Under the pieces are notes generated by a model. That model did not search any database and was not told where the DNA came from. It saw only the letters and a program-made list of their open reading frames with translations. A stretch of 64,000 nucleotides of DNA from an uncultured Collinsella sp. (GTDB lineage Bacteria; Actinomycetota; Coriobacteriia; Coriobacteriales; Coriobacteriaceae): contig CAUAAZ010000001.1 of assembly GCA_958427145.1 (NCBI GenBank), positions 1 to 64,000 of the forward strand, written 5' to 3'. Every line of letters starts with the position of its first letter. The first letter of the stretch is position 1. The position numbers were made by a program, and so were the translations under genes. Below, piece after piece: positions 50,806-59,277 of the stretch.

Positions 50806-51294
50806 TTATGCCTCGCGCAGCCAGTCAAACGCAACACGCGGCGTGCCGTCTGACACATACACGATGCCGGCGCGCTTAAACCCGGCCTTGAGGCTCGCAC
50901 CCTGCATGGGCAGGTTGTCCTGATGCGTGTCGATACGCAGGTGATCGGCACGCTCTTTGGCAAAGGCAAACATCGCAGCCGCGATACCGTGCGCGGTGCC
51001 GTCGGACGCCACACGGTGCAGCACAGCATACGGAGTGTCACTGCGCCATTGCCCGTCCTCAATTACGTCATAGCACTCGTCCGGGCCCGGTAAAAAGGCA
51101 AACGTCGCTACCACGCGACCGTCGACTTCGCACACATAGCTGCCACCGGCGACGATATCGGCAGCCAGCTGCTCGGCCGAAGGCGTGCCCTCGGGCCACT
51201 GCGTGGCGTTGCCATGCGCGCGCATAAAGGCGCGGGCCGCGTCATAGATAGCCATGACAGCGGGAATGTCGGTATCGAGGGTTTTTCTGATCAT
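50806..51294 (-). CDS. GNAT-family N-acetyltransferase
   Basis: The 162-residue protein has the acetyl-CoA-binding fold: VICEVDGRVVATFAF-like strands (YVCEVDGRVVATFAFL here), then VASDGTAHGIAAAMFAFAKE as the pyrophosphate loop, and RIDTHQDNLPMQ in motif B. It acetylates an unknown amine substrate in the cytosol. The ATG at 51294 was preferred to the GTG at 51297; a GAGG lies 11-14 bp upstream. The next gene (51372) is divergent. Confidence 0.85.
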   Translation of the reverse strand: MIRKTLDTDIPAVMAIYDAARAFMRAHGNATQWPEGTPSAEQLAADIVAGGSYVCEVDGRVVATFAFLPGPDECYDVIEDGQWRSDTPYAVLHRVASDGTAHGIAAAMFAFAKERADHLRIDTHQDNLPMQGASLKAGFKRAGIVYVSDGTPRVAFDWLREA

Positions 51295-51371
51295 CACGCG
51301 GCGACCTCACGTTTATTGGTATCACTTTGACTGAGCAATGATACCAACGTTTTGAGAAGGGCGCGAAGCAG

Positions 51372-51668
51372 ATGGGAAGCAAAAAGCGAGCCGCCTGGTC
51401 AAAGGCCAAAAGCGAGTTTTTGGGCGCTGCTACCGGCGGCGATATGAGCGACCTGTTTGCACGCGAGGACGAGCGCCGCGACGCCCTGGATGCCGAGCGC
51501 GATGAGGCCTGGCGCTACAAGTCGTGCGAACGCAAAAACCGTTACGACACGCGCGCCGAGGCCGAGGCCGTTATGGCCGAATGCGAAAACCGCGGGCGGC
51601 GTGGTTTGGCCTGCTACAAATGCGAATACTGCGGCGGATGGCACCTGACGTCGCACCCTTGGAAATAG
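51372..51668 (+). CDS. Small zinc-ribbon-like protein
   Basis: The 98-residue basic protein ends in CYKCEYCGGWHLTSHPWK, a short zinc-finger-like motif (C-x2-C-x2-C with a following His) found in small actinobacterial and phage proteins. An upstream Cys in SCERKNRYDTRAEAE may add a ligand. The N-terminal part is charged and helical. Function is unknown; nucleic-acid binding is a guess. ATG 51372 follows GAGAAGGGCGCGAAGC, and the gene stands alone between GNAT and rsmJ. Confidence 0.7.
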   Translation: MGSKKRAAWSKAKSEFLGAATGGDMSDLFAREDERRDALDAERDEAWRYKSCERKNRYDTRAEAEAVMAECENRGRRGLACYKCEYCGGWHLTSHPWK

Positions 51669-51716
51669 ACCCCGCATCGGCACGGCATTGACGGAGCGCC
51701 AGCCATCGCACGCAAG

Positions 51717-52421
51717 CTACGGGCGCGGCGGCACCAAAACATCGTAACGAACGGCCTTGCCCGCAAGTTGATAGCTCGGCTTAACGCCGGCAAGCAGTGG
51801 CCCCTTCACCGGTCGCTTGATAACCACCTTGCGCGGGTGCACCGCAAGCGCAGCTTCGACCAACGTCTCCTCATCGGCGCACGGCTGTTCCAGATGATGC
51901 AAGAGTTGGAACTTCTTTTTAACCGCCGCGCTCTTGGTGCGTCCGGGAAACATGGGGTCCAGATACACCACGTCAGGAGCGGTGAGCTCGCCCTGCTCGA
52001 TCAGCTCAGCCGCATGGCGAAGACCGACAATGCTATCCTCGCCCGCATGTAAGCGCATGCGCGACACGGCAGCCGCAAGCGCCGGATCATCTGCCGCGCG
52101 ATCCAAGGCGTCCTTGAGGAGCGCGGCAATCACGCAATCCTGTTCATACAGATCGACGGTAAAGCCCGCGGCCGCCAACAGCAGCGAATCCTCGCCAAAG
52201 CCTGCCGTGGCATCAATCGCCCATGGGCACTCGACGCCTTTTGCGCGCGCAGCCTTTACCAGCAGCTCTTGCCGCAGACGGCCCTGCTTGAGCCGCGGAT
52301 GCATGCGGGTGAAATCGGCACGCAGCTCCATCGTGCCGTCGGTGAGCGTGAGGCCCTCGGACTTCCCGATTAGCTCAAGCCCCGCGGACCGAGCAACAGA
52401 AAAGGGATCGACGACGCCCAT
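51717..52421 (-). CDS. rsmJ: 16S rRNA (guanine(1516)-N2)-methyltransferase-like
   Basis: The 234-residue Rossmann methyltransferase has motif I IDATAGFGEDSLLLAAAGF, then YEQDCVIAALLKDAL, and the catalytic VVYLDPMFPGRTKSAAVKKK segment typical of RsmJ. It would methylate G1516 of 16S rRNA using S-adenosylmethionine. The ATG at 52421 follows GGAGTACCC. Assignment rests on motif I spacing and the DPMFP motif; another N2-guanine methyltransferase is less likely. Confidence 0.85.
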   Translation of the reverse strand: MGVVDPFSVARSAGLELIGKSEGLTLTDGTMELRADFTRMHPRLKQGRLRQELLVKAARAKGVECPWAIDATAGFGEDSLLLAAAGFTVDLYEQDCVIAALLKDALDRAADDPALAAAVSRMRLHAGEDSIVGLRHAAELIEQGELTAPDVVYLDPMFPGRTKSAAVKKKFQLLHHLEQPCADEETLVEAALAVHPRKVVIKRPVKGPLLAGVKPSYQLAGKAVRYDVLVPPRP

Positions 52422-52484
52422 GGGTACTCCTTAACAAGCAAAACGAATACGCGAGCGCCGTTTATGTCGGCACCCAACCGTCCG

Positions 52485-52628
52485 CTATTGTCCCACATGC
52501 GACATGGCCCACAGCATCCCAATGCAAAGCACCGCCATCAATCCCGTGCACACGGCAGCGATCACAGAATCACCCATGCGCCTTCCCAACGACCGCGGCT
52601 CATGCACTTGCCCTGCTCCGTACATCAT
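52485..52628 (-). CDS. Small single-pass membrane protein (47 aa)
   Basis: The ATG at 52628 follows an ideal AAGGAGGAGCC. The 47-residue product has a polar N-terminus and one hydrophobic segment (VIAAVCTGLMAVLCIGMLWA, about 22-41). The ribosome-binding site and the clean single transmembrane helix argue for a real small gene. Function unknown. Confidence 0.6.
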   Translation of the reverse strand: MMYGAGQVHEPRSLGRRMGDSVIAAVCTGLMAVLCIGMLWAMSHVGQ

Positions 52629-52857
52629 GGCTCCTCCTTGAGACCAGCTCCTTGTTACGGCCTCATCATCGCAGCGCCGCACATGGGCTGCCATCGATTT
52701 GCCTTACAGCTGGCTTTCCTTTTTGAAAGGTTGGACCGTGCAGACGAGAAGCGCTTTCTGACACACACGCCGTCACGTTGAACTACAATGTGCTTCACGA
52801 TATGTGCAGCATATGGGACGCGCCAGACTGGCAGCGCCCGCATTGAAAGGACTACCT

Positions 52858-53259
52858 ATGAGCGCCGCGCGCAAGACACTCAAAATCCTTGCCCTCATCT
52901 ATTTTGTTTTGGGCATCGCCAACCTCGTCACTGGAATCGCCGGCGTCGCGACCGGCGGCCTCGATTCCACGTACGGGTCGAACGCCATGCTCGCCGCGGT
53001 CGTGATTATCGCCAAGGGCCTCGTCGATCTCGCCGCGGGCGTTGCGGGCATCAAGGGCGCCAACAAGCCTTCGCAGGTAGACGGTGCGTTTAAGCTCGGT
53101 ATTGTTGCCGCGGTCGCCACGCTTGCCAAGGCGGTTCTCACGCTTCCCGCGTTTGGCGGTGACGCCATCAACTATGGCGCCTTTGTCATCGTGGTGTACG
53201 ACCTGTTCTTTGTTCAGCAGGCACACGCCGTTAAGGCCGAGAACAAGGACCGCCTGTAA
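52858..53259 (+). CDS. Small four-helix integral membrane protein
   Basis: The 133-residue protein has four hydrophobic segments (about 8-30, 43-64, 78-96, 103-122) with short loops, including LALIYFVLGIANLVTGIAGV and AAVVIIAKGLVDLAAGVAGI. It looks like a small membrane protein of unknown function. The ATG at 52858 follows GAAAGGACTACCT; the in-frame ATG at 52804 lacks a ribosome-binding site. A terminator follows. Confidence 0.75.
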   Translation: MSAARKTLKILALIYFVLGIANLVTGIAGVATGGLDSTYGSNAMLAAVVIIAKGLVDLAAGVAGIKGANKPSQVDGAFKLGIVAAVATLAKAVLTLPAFGGDAINYGAFVIVVYDLFFVQQAHAVKAENKDRL

Positions 53260-53300
53260 GCGCCCGCTTCTCATAACCTCTGTTGCAGCCAAGCAGCTAA

Positions 53301-53336
53301 AAAGGGCCGATTGCGCATCTCCGCGGTCGGCCCTTT
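53301..53336 (+). terminator. Terminator after the small membrane protein
   Basis: AAAGGGCCGA (53301-53310) pairs with TCGGCCCTTT (53327-53336), then GCGTTT. Confidence 0.8.
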
Positions 53337-53352
53337 GCGTTTGCCCAGATAA

Positions 53353-53389
53353 AACCTACCAAAATAAACCTGTCCCTTTTTGGTAGGTT
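53353..53389. terminator. GTCCC-loop hairpin against the RlmA-like stop codon
   Basis: AACCTACCAAAA (53353-53364) pairs perfectly with 53378-53389; the loop is TAAACCTGTCCCT. It directly abuts the minus-strand stop at 53391. Confidence 0.75.
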
Positions 53390-53390
53390 G

Positions 53391-54206
53391 TTAGTTGTGG
53401 CGGTACTCGGCGATGATGAAGTCGATATCGGTTTGGAGCGTGTCCAGGTTTGCCAGGCGCTCTTTGTCGGCAGGGCGTGTGCGGTAGTAGTACGGCGTCA
53501 TCTGGAACACCGCTTCGATGTCGACCTGGGTCTGAAGCGTAATATTCGCAGACACCCGCTGCGTTCCGACCAACTCGAGCTCGGTGGTCTGCGGCAGCTT
53601 CTCGTCGTTAAGGTACGGCGTATCGTAGAGCACTTCCTTAAGCCCAAACAGATGGCGGGCACCCGGCACCACGGTGTAGAGCGAGCCCTCGGGCGCCAGC
53701 ACGCGGGCAAACTCGCGCTCGTTAAAGGGAGCAAAGAGTTCGGTCACCATATCGAAGGCGCCATCGGCCACGGGGACATCCTTCATGTTGGCCACGAAGT
53801 AGGTCGCATCGCCGCGCTTGGCGGCCAGGCGCACCATTTCTTTGCCCAAATCGAACCCGTAAGCGTCCACGCCCGGCACCGCGCCCATGGCGCTGGTGTA
53901 GTAGCCCTCGCCACAGCAAATATCGAGCAGCGTCATGGGGCCATTCGTAGACGCGGCGCGCCCAGACGCCTGTTTGCGCACCAGCTCGACCATCGCATCG
54001 CGCAACGGCGCATAGTAACCGCGATTCAGAAAGTCGCGACGGCTGCGTGCCTGCGACTTGGGATCGCCCATGGAGTCGCCGCTTTTGGACGAGCGCAGCA
54101 GATATAGATAGCCCTCGCGCGCACGGTCAAACCGGTGTCCGCCCGCGCACACAGCACCGCGTTCGTCATCCACCAACGGCTCATGGCAAACGGGACACAA
54201 CAACAT
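53391..54206 (-). CDS. RlmA-like 23S rRNA (guanine-N1)-methyltransferase
   Basis: The 271-residue protein has an N-terminal zinc finger (Cys4, Cys7, Cys20, His24) and a Rossmann methyltransferase domain with LLDICCGEGYYTSAM. This arrangement is typical of RlmA, which methylates G745 or G748 of 23S rRNA; in Gram-positives the G748 enzyme (TlrB type) can alter macrolide sensitivity. The ATG at 54206 follows AAGGAGTCGCC. Target base is not determined here. Confidence 0.85.
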   Translation of the reverse strand: MLLCPVCHEPLVDDERGAVCAGGHRFDRAREGYLYLLRSSKSGDSMGDPKSQARSRRDFLNRGYYAPLRDAMVELVRKQASGRAASTNGPMTLLDICCGEGYYTSAMGAVPGVDAYGFDLGKEMVRLAAKRGDATYFVANMKDVPVADGAFDMVTELFAPFNEREFARVLAPEGSLYTVVPGARHLFGLKEVLYDTPYLNDEKLPQTTELELVGTQRVSANITLQTQVDIEAVFQMTPYYYRTRPADKERLANLDTLQTDIDFIIAEYRHN

Positions 54207-54262
54207 GGCGACTCCTTAGCGCGGACTACACAACGCCCACCATTGTCGCACGCCTTCCCCAC

Positions 54263-54320
54263 CTAGTCATTGGAGACGTTCTTGAATGACTAATCGTTTT
54301 AGAACGTCCCCAATGACTAG
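54263..54320. repeat. Imperfect palindrome of the GTCCC family before the MATE gene
   Basis: CTAGTCATTGGAGACGTTCT (54263-54282) is complementary to 54301-54320 with one mismatch; the right arm reads AGAACGTCCCCAATGACTAG and matches the element at 5933-5951. Confidence 0.75.
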
Positions 54321-54384
54321 TCGATTAGGAGTATCATCGTCTGCGCAAATAGGCGCAAAATAGCATGTTAGAGATTGAGAGCGC

Positions 54385-55767
54385 ATGGCTGACACCGTAT
54401 CTAAGCACATTGACATGACCACCGGCTCGCTGTGGCGCAATATTCCTTTGTTCGCCTTCCCCGTGGCCGCCACGAGCATCCTGGAGCAGCTGTCGAACCT
54501 TATTGCCACGGTCATCATCGGTAACTTCTCGGGCGACCAGGGAACCCTCGCCATGGCGGCAGTTGGCTCCAATGTTCCGCTTACCAGTCTTATGCTCAAC
54601 CTGTTTATTGGCATGTCGCTTGGCTCCAACGTGGTCATCGCCAACGCTATCGGCCGCAACGATCAGAACATGGTCAAACGCGCCGTCCATACCTCGATTT
54701 TAATGGCACTCGTGGGCTTTGTCGTCATCGCTCTGGGCGAGATCTTTGCCGAGCCCATGCTCGCCGCGCTCAACGTTCCCGCCGAGACCATGCCGCTCGC
54801 TTCGCTCTACCTGCGCGTCTTTTTACTGAGCATGCCCTCGATCTTGCTCTACAACTTTGAGGCCGCGATCTTCCGCTCCGTCGGCATCACCCGCATGCCG
54901 CTGCAGGCGCTTGCCGTGTCCACCGTCCTCAACATTGGCCTGGACCTCATCTTTGTCCCCGTACTCCACTGGGGCGTCGCGGGCGTCGCCATAGCCACCG
55001 CCATCGCCTACACCGTCAGCGCCGCTACGCTCTTTATCCGCCTGCTCAAGACCGACTCCGTCGTCCGCGTCACCCCGCGCGACCTGGCTATCGACCCCGT
55101 CGCCCTCAAACGCATCGTCAAGATCGGCCTGCCCGCCGGCATCCAAAGCGCCGTCTTTGCTGTCGCCAACATCATCATCCAGTCTGCCATCAACAGTCTG
55201 GGCACCGAGGTCATGGCCGCATCGAGCGCCGCCATGAGCCTGGAGTACGTGTGCTACAACCTGCTCAACAGCTTTAGCCAGGCTTGCACCACCTTTGTGG
55301 GACAAAACCACGGTGCCCGCCAGATCGACCGCTGCACCAAAACGCTCAAAGTCTGCCTGGTCGAAGGCGGTATCGTCGCGCTCACCACAATTATCGTTAT
55401 TGTCGGCCTGGGGCGCGAAATCCTATCGCTGTTCAACAGCGACCCCAACATCGTCTCGATCGGCTATATCCGCGTGTGTTCGATTTTCCCGGCGTACGCC
55501 TTTAGCATGTTCTACGAAAACATGTCAGGCTACCTGCGCGGCTTTGGCATCTCGCTCACGCCCGCCCTCATCACCATGATCTGCGTCTGCGGCATCCGCT
55601 TCTATTGGGTGTTCTGCGTGTTCCCGCACTTCCGCACCTTTGCGAACATCATGATGGTCTACCCCATCAGCCTGGGCACCACGGCGTTCTTTATGGTCGT
55701 GGCGGTACTACTCTGCCACCCGGCACGCACCTATCGCGCCACCCAAGCCAAAGCGACAACCCGCTAA
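54385..55767 (+). CDS. MATE-family multidrug efflux protein
   Basis: The 460-residue protein has 12 hydrophobic segments in two bundles, starting with NIPLFAFPVAATSILEQLSN and QGTLAMAAVGSNVPL, both typical of the NorM/DinF group. It exports cationic drugs or metabolites with sodium or protons. No signal for specific regulation was found; the GTCCC-type palindrome lies between it and the divergent rlmA-like gene. Confidence 0.9.
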   Translation: MADTVSKHIDMTTGSLWRNIPLFAFPVAATSILEQLSNLIATVIIGNFSGDQGTLAMAAVGSNVPLTSLMLNLFIGMSLGSNVVIANAIGRNDQNMVKRAVHTSILMALVGFVVIALGEIFAEPMLAALNVPAETMPLASLYLRVFLLSMPSILLYNFEAAIFRSVGITRMPLQALAVSTVLNIGLDLIFVPVLHWGVAGVAIATAIAYTVSAATLFIRLLKTDSVVRVTPRDLAIDPVALKRIVKIGLPAGIQSAVFAVANIIIQSAINSLGTEVMAASSAAMSLEYVCYNLLNSFSQACTTFVGQNHGARQIDRCTKTLKVCLVEGGIVALTTIIVIVGLGREILSLFNSDPNIVSIGYIRVCSIFPAYAFSMFYENMSGYLRGFGISLTPALITMICVCGIRFYWVFCVFPHFRTFANIMMVYPISLGTTAFFMVVAVLLCHPARTYRATQAKATTR

Positions 55768-55794
55768 ACACCGCATTCAACGCCACGCCAGTCA

Positions 55795-56661
55795 TTAATT
55801 GACAATATGTGAGCTCATATAGTCGATAAAGCGCCTCGTGGCGATGGGCATGGTGTCCCAGCTGCGCCAGGCGGCCACCACGTCGCGCGAGGGGGCATGC
55901 ACGATGGGCCGCACACGAATATCGGCTCGCATGCCCTCAACGGTACGGCGATACAGCATGCTCACGCCTAGGCCCTCCTCCACCATCGCCATGATGGTGT
56001 AGTCGTCGGTCACCTCACTCGTCACGTGCGGCGACAGCCCGTGCGTTGCGAATGCATCGAGTACCAGACTCTGTTCGCCCTCATCCAGCAGCACAAACGG
56101 CTCGGACGCCAGGTCGGCGAGTGTCACCTTTTCCTTTGCCGTCAGCGGATGCGCGGCCGGCAACAATGCCACTAACTCGTCGTGATAGACCACGCGCTTC
56201 TCGAGCCCTGCGGTAAACCCACGCGCCGTAAAGCAAAAATCCACCACGCCGTCGTGCACCCATTGAGCGTTGCGCGTGTAATCGCCCTGCTTGAGGGTAA
56301 AGCGTACGCCAGGATGCAGCGCACCAAAGTCGCGGATCACACGCGGCAGCACGGTACGACTCACGTTGGTAAACGTCGCGATGCGAATATCGGTCGACGA
56401 AAGCCCCAGCAGCTCCTGGCGCTTGCCCTCGAGCTCGGCCTCGGCAGTTACGATTTGGCGCAAATACGGCAGGTACTGCTTGCCGTCGCGCGTAAGCGAC
56501 ACACCCTGCTTGCCGCGCTCGATAATCGTGGTGCCCAGCTCGCGCTCGAGCGCCTTGACGGCCTGGCTCACCGCACTTTGCGTATAGCCCAGCTCGTCCG
56601 CCGCACGTTTCAGGCTGCCGCAATCGACCACCATACAAACAATCTGATACCGCGATGCCAT
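55795..56661 (-). CDS. LysR-family regulator, divergent to a second DMT transporter
   Basis: The 288-residue protein has the helix-turn-helix AADELGYTQSAVSQAVKALE and the effector-domain string DDYTIMAMVEEGLGVSMLYR, closely related to the LysR at 17353-18210. ATG 56661 follows GGAGGCACG. It is divergent from an EamA permease 158 bp away; AGTAT-N9-ATACT lies in the gap. Confidence 0.88.
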   Translation of the reverse strand: MASRYQIVCMVVDCGSLKRAADELGYTQSAVSQAVKALERELGTTIIERGKQGVSLTRDGKQYLPYLRQIVTAEAELEGKRQELLGLSSTDIRIATFTNVSRTVLPRVIRDFGALHPGVRFTLKQGDYTRNAQWVHDGVVDFCFTARGFTAGLEKRVVYHDELVALLPAAHPLTAKEKVTLADLASEPFVLLDEGEQSLVLDAFATHGLSPHVTSEVTDDYTIMAMVEEGLGVSMLYRRTVEGMRADIRVRPIVHAPSRDVVAAWRSWDTMPIATRRFIDYMSSHIVN

Positions 56662-56720
56662 CGTGCCTCCACATCGATGTAGCTGTAAAACGTTTTTCCA
56701 GGGCTTTTTCTGCCAACATT

Positions 56721-56739
56721 AGTATTTCTTAATCATACT
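56721..56739. promoter_or_regulatory. Candidate LysR dyad in the second LysR/DMT divergent promoter
   Basis: AGTAT (56721-56725) and ATACT (56735-56739) form a short dyad with a 9-bp spacer between the divergent genes. Confidence 0.35.
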
Positions 56740-56819
56740 GAAGATACATTCGCTTTACTACATCCACATCTGGGAGCAGAATCCTTTTTACGAAACCGTT
56801 CTGCAACAAAAGGAGTCCC

Positions 56820-57722
56820 ATGGATCGCAAAAAAGCAATCGCGCTCTCATTTTCCGTTCCCGTCGCATGGGGCTTTTCGTACCCCCTCATGAAGATCGGC
56901 ATGGACAGCATGAACGCCACGAGCATCGTTGCGCTGCGCTGCATCATCGCCTTTGTGGCCTGCCTTTTGCTCTTCCACAAGCGCGCTTTCCGCATCAACC
57001 GCGACCTTATGGTCCGCGCCGCCATCATCGGCGCCATTATGGCGACCGAACTCACCTGCATGTGCCTGGGCTCCAGCCTCACTTCTGCCTCCACTGCCGG
57101 CTTTTTGCAGAGCCTGACGGTCGTGATCGTGCCGTTTGCCAACGCCGCCCTGCTGCGCCGCGCCCCCGAATGCAAAGTGCTCGTCGGCACCGCCATCGTC
57201 ACCTGCGGTATGTTGTTGCTCTCGGGCGCCGACTTTACCAGCCTGAATCCCGGCGCAATCATCATGCTGCTCTCGGCCTTTATCTATGCCAGCCACATTA
57301 TCGTGGCCAAGCGCTTTGTCGAAGAAGTCGACCCGCTGTCCCTGGGCGTTTGGCAGCTGGGCTTTGGCGGCCTGTTCTCGGGCATTGCCGCATGTGTCTT
57401 TGGCGGCTTCACACTTCCCAGCACGCCCAGCGAGATTGTCGTTGTCGTCGCGCTCGCGCTCATCTGCTCTGCTTACGGCTTTATCACCCAGACGCTCGTG
57501 CAGCCCCACGTGCCCGCCGAGACCACCGGCTTCGCCTTCTCGCTCGAGCCGGTCTGCTCCGCCGTCTTTTCGTTCTTCTTGGTTGGCGAGGTCCTGAGCC
57601 CCATCGCCTTCTTTGGCGCCGCCCTCATCCTCACCGGCGTCATGGTGGCAACCGTCGAGCTTCCGCGCCTTCGCGCGCATGGACAGGCTCGCATGGCAGG
57701 AGCGCCCGAGCACGTCTCGTAG
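56820..57722 (+). CDS. EamA/DMT-family permease
   Basis: The 300-residue permease has ten hydrophobic helices in two EamA repeats; FSVPVAWGFSYPLMKIGMDS begins repeat 1, and FSLEPVCSAVFSFFLVGEVL ends repeat 2. It probably exports a metabolite or drug. ATG 56820 follows AAAAGGAGTCCC. The divergent LysR and this gene mirror the pair at 17.4-19.2 kb. Confidence 0.88.
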   Translation: MDRKKAIALSFSVPVAWGFSYPLMKIGMDSMNATSIVALRCIIAFVACLLLFHKRAFRINRDLMVRAAIIGAIMATELTCMCLGSSLTSASTAGFLQSLTVVIVPFANAALLRRAPECKVLVGTAIVTCGMLLLSGADFTSLNPGAIIMLLSAFIYASHIIVAKRFVEEVDPLSLGVWQLGFGGLFSGIAACVFGGFTLPSTPSEIVVVVALALICSAYGFITQTLVQPHVPAETTGFAFSLEPVCSAVFSFFLVGEVLSPIAFFGAALILTGVMVATVELPRLRAHGQARMAGAPEHVS

Positions 57723-57810
57723 ACCCCACTCTTCATACAGCCGTGGCATAAAGGCAACCGGTGCGCCTTTACAATAGATTCCGACAGAGCATCTGACGTA
57801 AAGGAGCCCC

Positions 57811-58536
57811 ATGGACGCCGCGACCCGCGACCGCAACATAGCAACTTGGTTGGGCGATGCGCCGCAGCCGGTACGTGACACTACGAACCAGCTGCTCGAG
57901 CGCATCGCCCTTTTGCGTGCCGAGCAGACTATCTACCCGGCACAAGACGACATCCTCAATGCCCTCGCCTACACGCCGGCCGACCAGGTCAAAGTTGTCA
58001 TCTTGGGTCAAGACCCCTATCACGGGCCCAACCAGGCAATGGGGCTGTCGTTCTCGGTCCCCGCGACGCAAACCAAGCTGCCGCCAAGCCTGCGCAATAT
58101 CTATAAGGAACTCAACGCCGATCTGGGCTGCCCCATTCCCGCCACGGGAGACCTAACGCCATGGGCACAACAAGGCGTCCTGCTCCTCAACACTACGCTC
58201 ACCGTGCGCGAGCATGCCGCGAACTCGCACGCCAAGCTGGGCTGGAGCACCCTGACCGACTACGTCATCGAACGCTGCTGCCAGCTGCCCCAGTCGGTCG
58301 TCTTTTTGGCATGGGGCCGCTTTGCCCAGCAGATGGTCGAGGGGAAGCTCGCCGCAACTGGTGCGGGCAAGGCAACCGACAAGTTCTGCCTGGCCTCCAC
58401 GCACCCCTCGCCGCTTTCGGCCAACCGTGCCACAGCAGAACTCCCCGCTTTTATGGGGTCGCGCCCCTTCTCCGCTGCCAATCGGCTACTCGAACAGCAC
58501 GGCTCGACCCCCGTCGACTGGACTTGCCTCGGCTAA
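57811..58536 (+). CDS. ung: Uracil-DNA glycosylase, family 1
   Basis: The 241-residue enzyme removes uracil from DNA. The water-activating motif GQDPYHGPNQA and the Leu-loop HPSPLSANR are intact, and LLLNTTLTVREHAANSHAKL is the central conserved strand. ATG 57811 follows AAAGGAGCCCC. A bidirectional terminator follows. Confidence 0.96.
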   Translation: MDAATRDRNIATWLGDAPQPVRDTTNQLLERIALLRAEQTIYPAQDDILNALAYTPADQVKVVILGQDPYHGPNQAMGLSFSVPATQTKLPPSLRNIYKELNADLGCPIPATGDLTPWAQQGVLLLNTTLTVREHAANSHAKLGWSTLTDYVIERCCQLPQSVVFLAWGRFAQQMVEGKLAATGAGKATDKFCLASTHPSPLSANRATAELPAFMGSRPFSAANRLLEQHGSTPVDWTCLG

Positions 58537-58551
58537 AAATCGATACATCAA

Positions 58552-58586
58552 AAACGCGCCCGACGGTCATTCCATCGGGCGCGTTT
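58552..58586. terminator. Bidirectional terminator, ung / SDR
   Basis: AAACGCGCCCGA (58552-58563) pairs with TCGGGCGCGTTT (58575-58586) between convergent genes. Confidence 0.85.
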
Positions 58587-58587
58587 C

Positions 58588-59268
58588 CTATTCGGGCCAA
58601 ATAAATTGTGTGCGACCGGCCTCGCCGCCATCGATCAACAGACTCTGTCCGGTCATAAACCGGTTGGTCACGCCCACAAAGTAGATCCACTCGGCGATCT
58701 CTTGGGCGGTGGCCCAGCGTTTAAGCGGCGTGAGCTCCATAATCTGGTTCCACAGGTGCTCGTCTTCCATCACACAACGGTTGAGCGGCGTGATAACGCC
58801 GCCCGGGTCCACACTGTTGGCGATGGCCTGCGGTGCCAGGCGGTTTGCAAGGTTCTTGGTGTAGGCGATAACGCCGCCCTTGCTGGCGGCATAGGCGGGA
58901 AACTCCGATCCCGTATGCCCGCTCGCCGACCCCACATTGACCACGGATTTGATAGCCGGCGCAGGCTTGGCGGCGAGCCCCTCCCCCACAAAGGCGTAGC
59001 GCTCGGTCACGTTGATGGTGCCACACAGGTTGGCGGCGATGTCGTCGGCCGAATCCTGCGTACCGGCAACGTTCACGATTACCTGAGGCTCAAGGTCGCC
59101 TGGAAACGAGTTAGGCTCGCGGACATCAACGATCAGATGGCGGTAGCGCTCGTGTTCGATAGCCGGCGACAGCAGATCAAAGCCCACGACCTCGTGGCCC
59201 TCATCCAAAAAGCGCTGCACGCACGCGGCTCCGATACCGCCCGAAGCACCCGTGATCAAAACCCGCAT
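58588..59268 (-). CDS. Short-chain dehydrogenase/reductase
   Basis: The 226-residue SDR has the NAD(P)-binding TGASGGIGAA (6-15), NVAG in strand 4 region, the catalytic Ser in NVGSASG and YAASKG (Tyr and Lys), and DPGG after strand 6. It reduces or oxidises an unknown alcohol or ketone. It resembles some hydroxysteroid dehydrogenases in layout but no substrate can be assigned. It lies 9 bp after the VUT-family gene in the same operon. Confidence 0.85.
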   Translation of the reverse strand: MRVLITGASGGIGAACVQRFLDEGHEVVGFDLLSPAIEHERYRHLIVDVREPNSFPGDLEPQVIVNVAGTQDSADDIAANLCGTINVTERYAFVGEGLAAKPAPAIKSVVNVGSASGHTGSEFPAYAASKGGVIAYTKNLANRLAPQAIANSVDPGGVITPLNRCVMEDEHLWNQIMELTPLKRWATAQEIAEWIYFVGVTNRFMTGQSLLIDGGEAGRTQFIWPE

Positions 59269-59277
59269 ACTTGCTCC

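Noticed and set aside
58588..59268. Calling the SDR a hydroxysteroid dehydrogenase because of the nearby bile salt hydrolase
   Set aside because: The genes are about 36 kb apart and the SDR sequence carries only generic family motifs.
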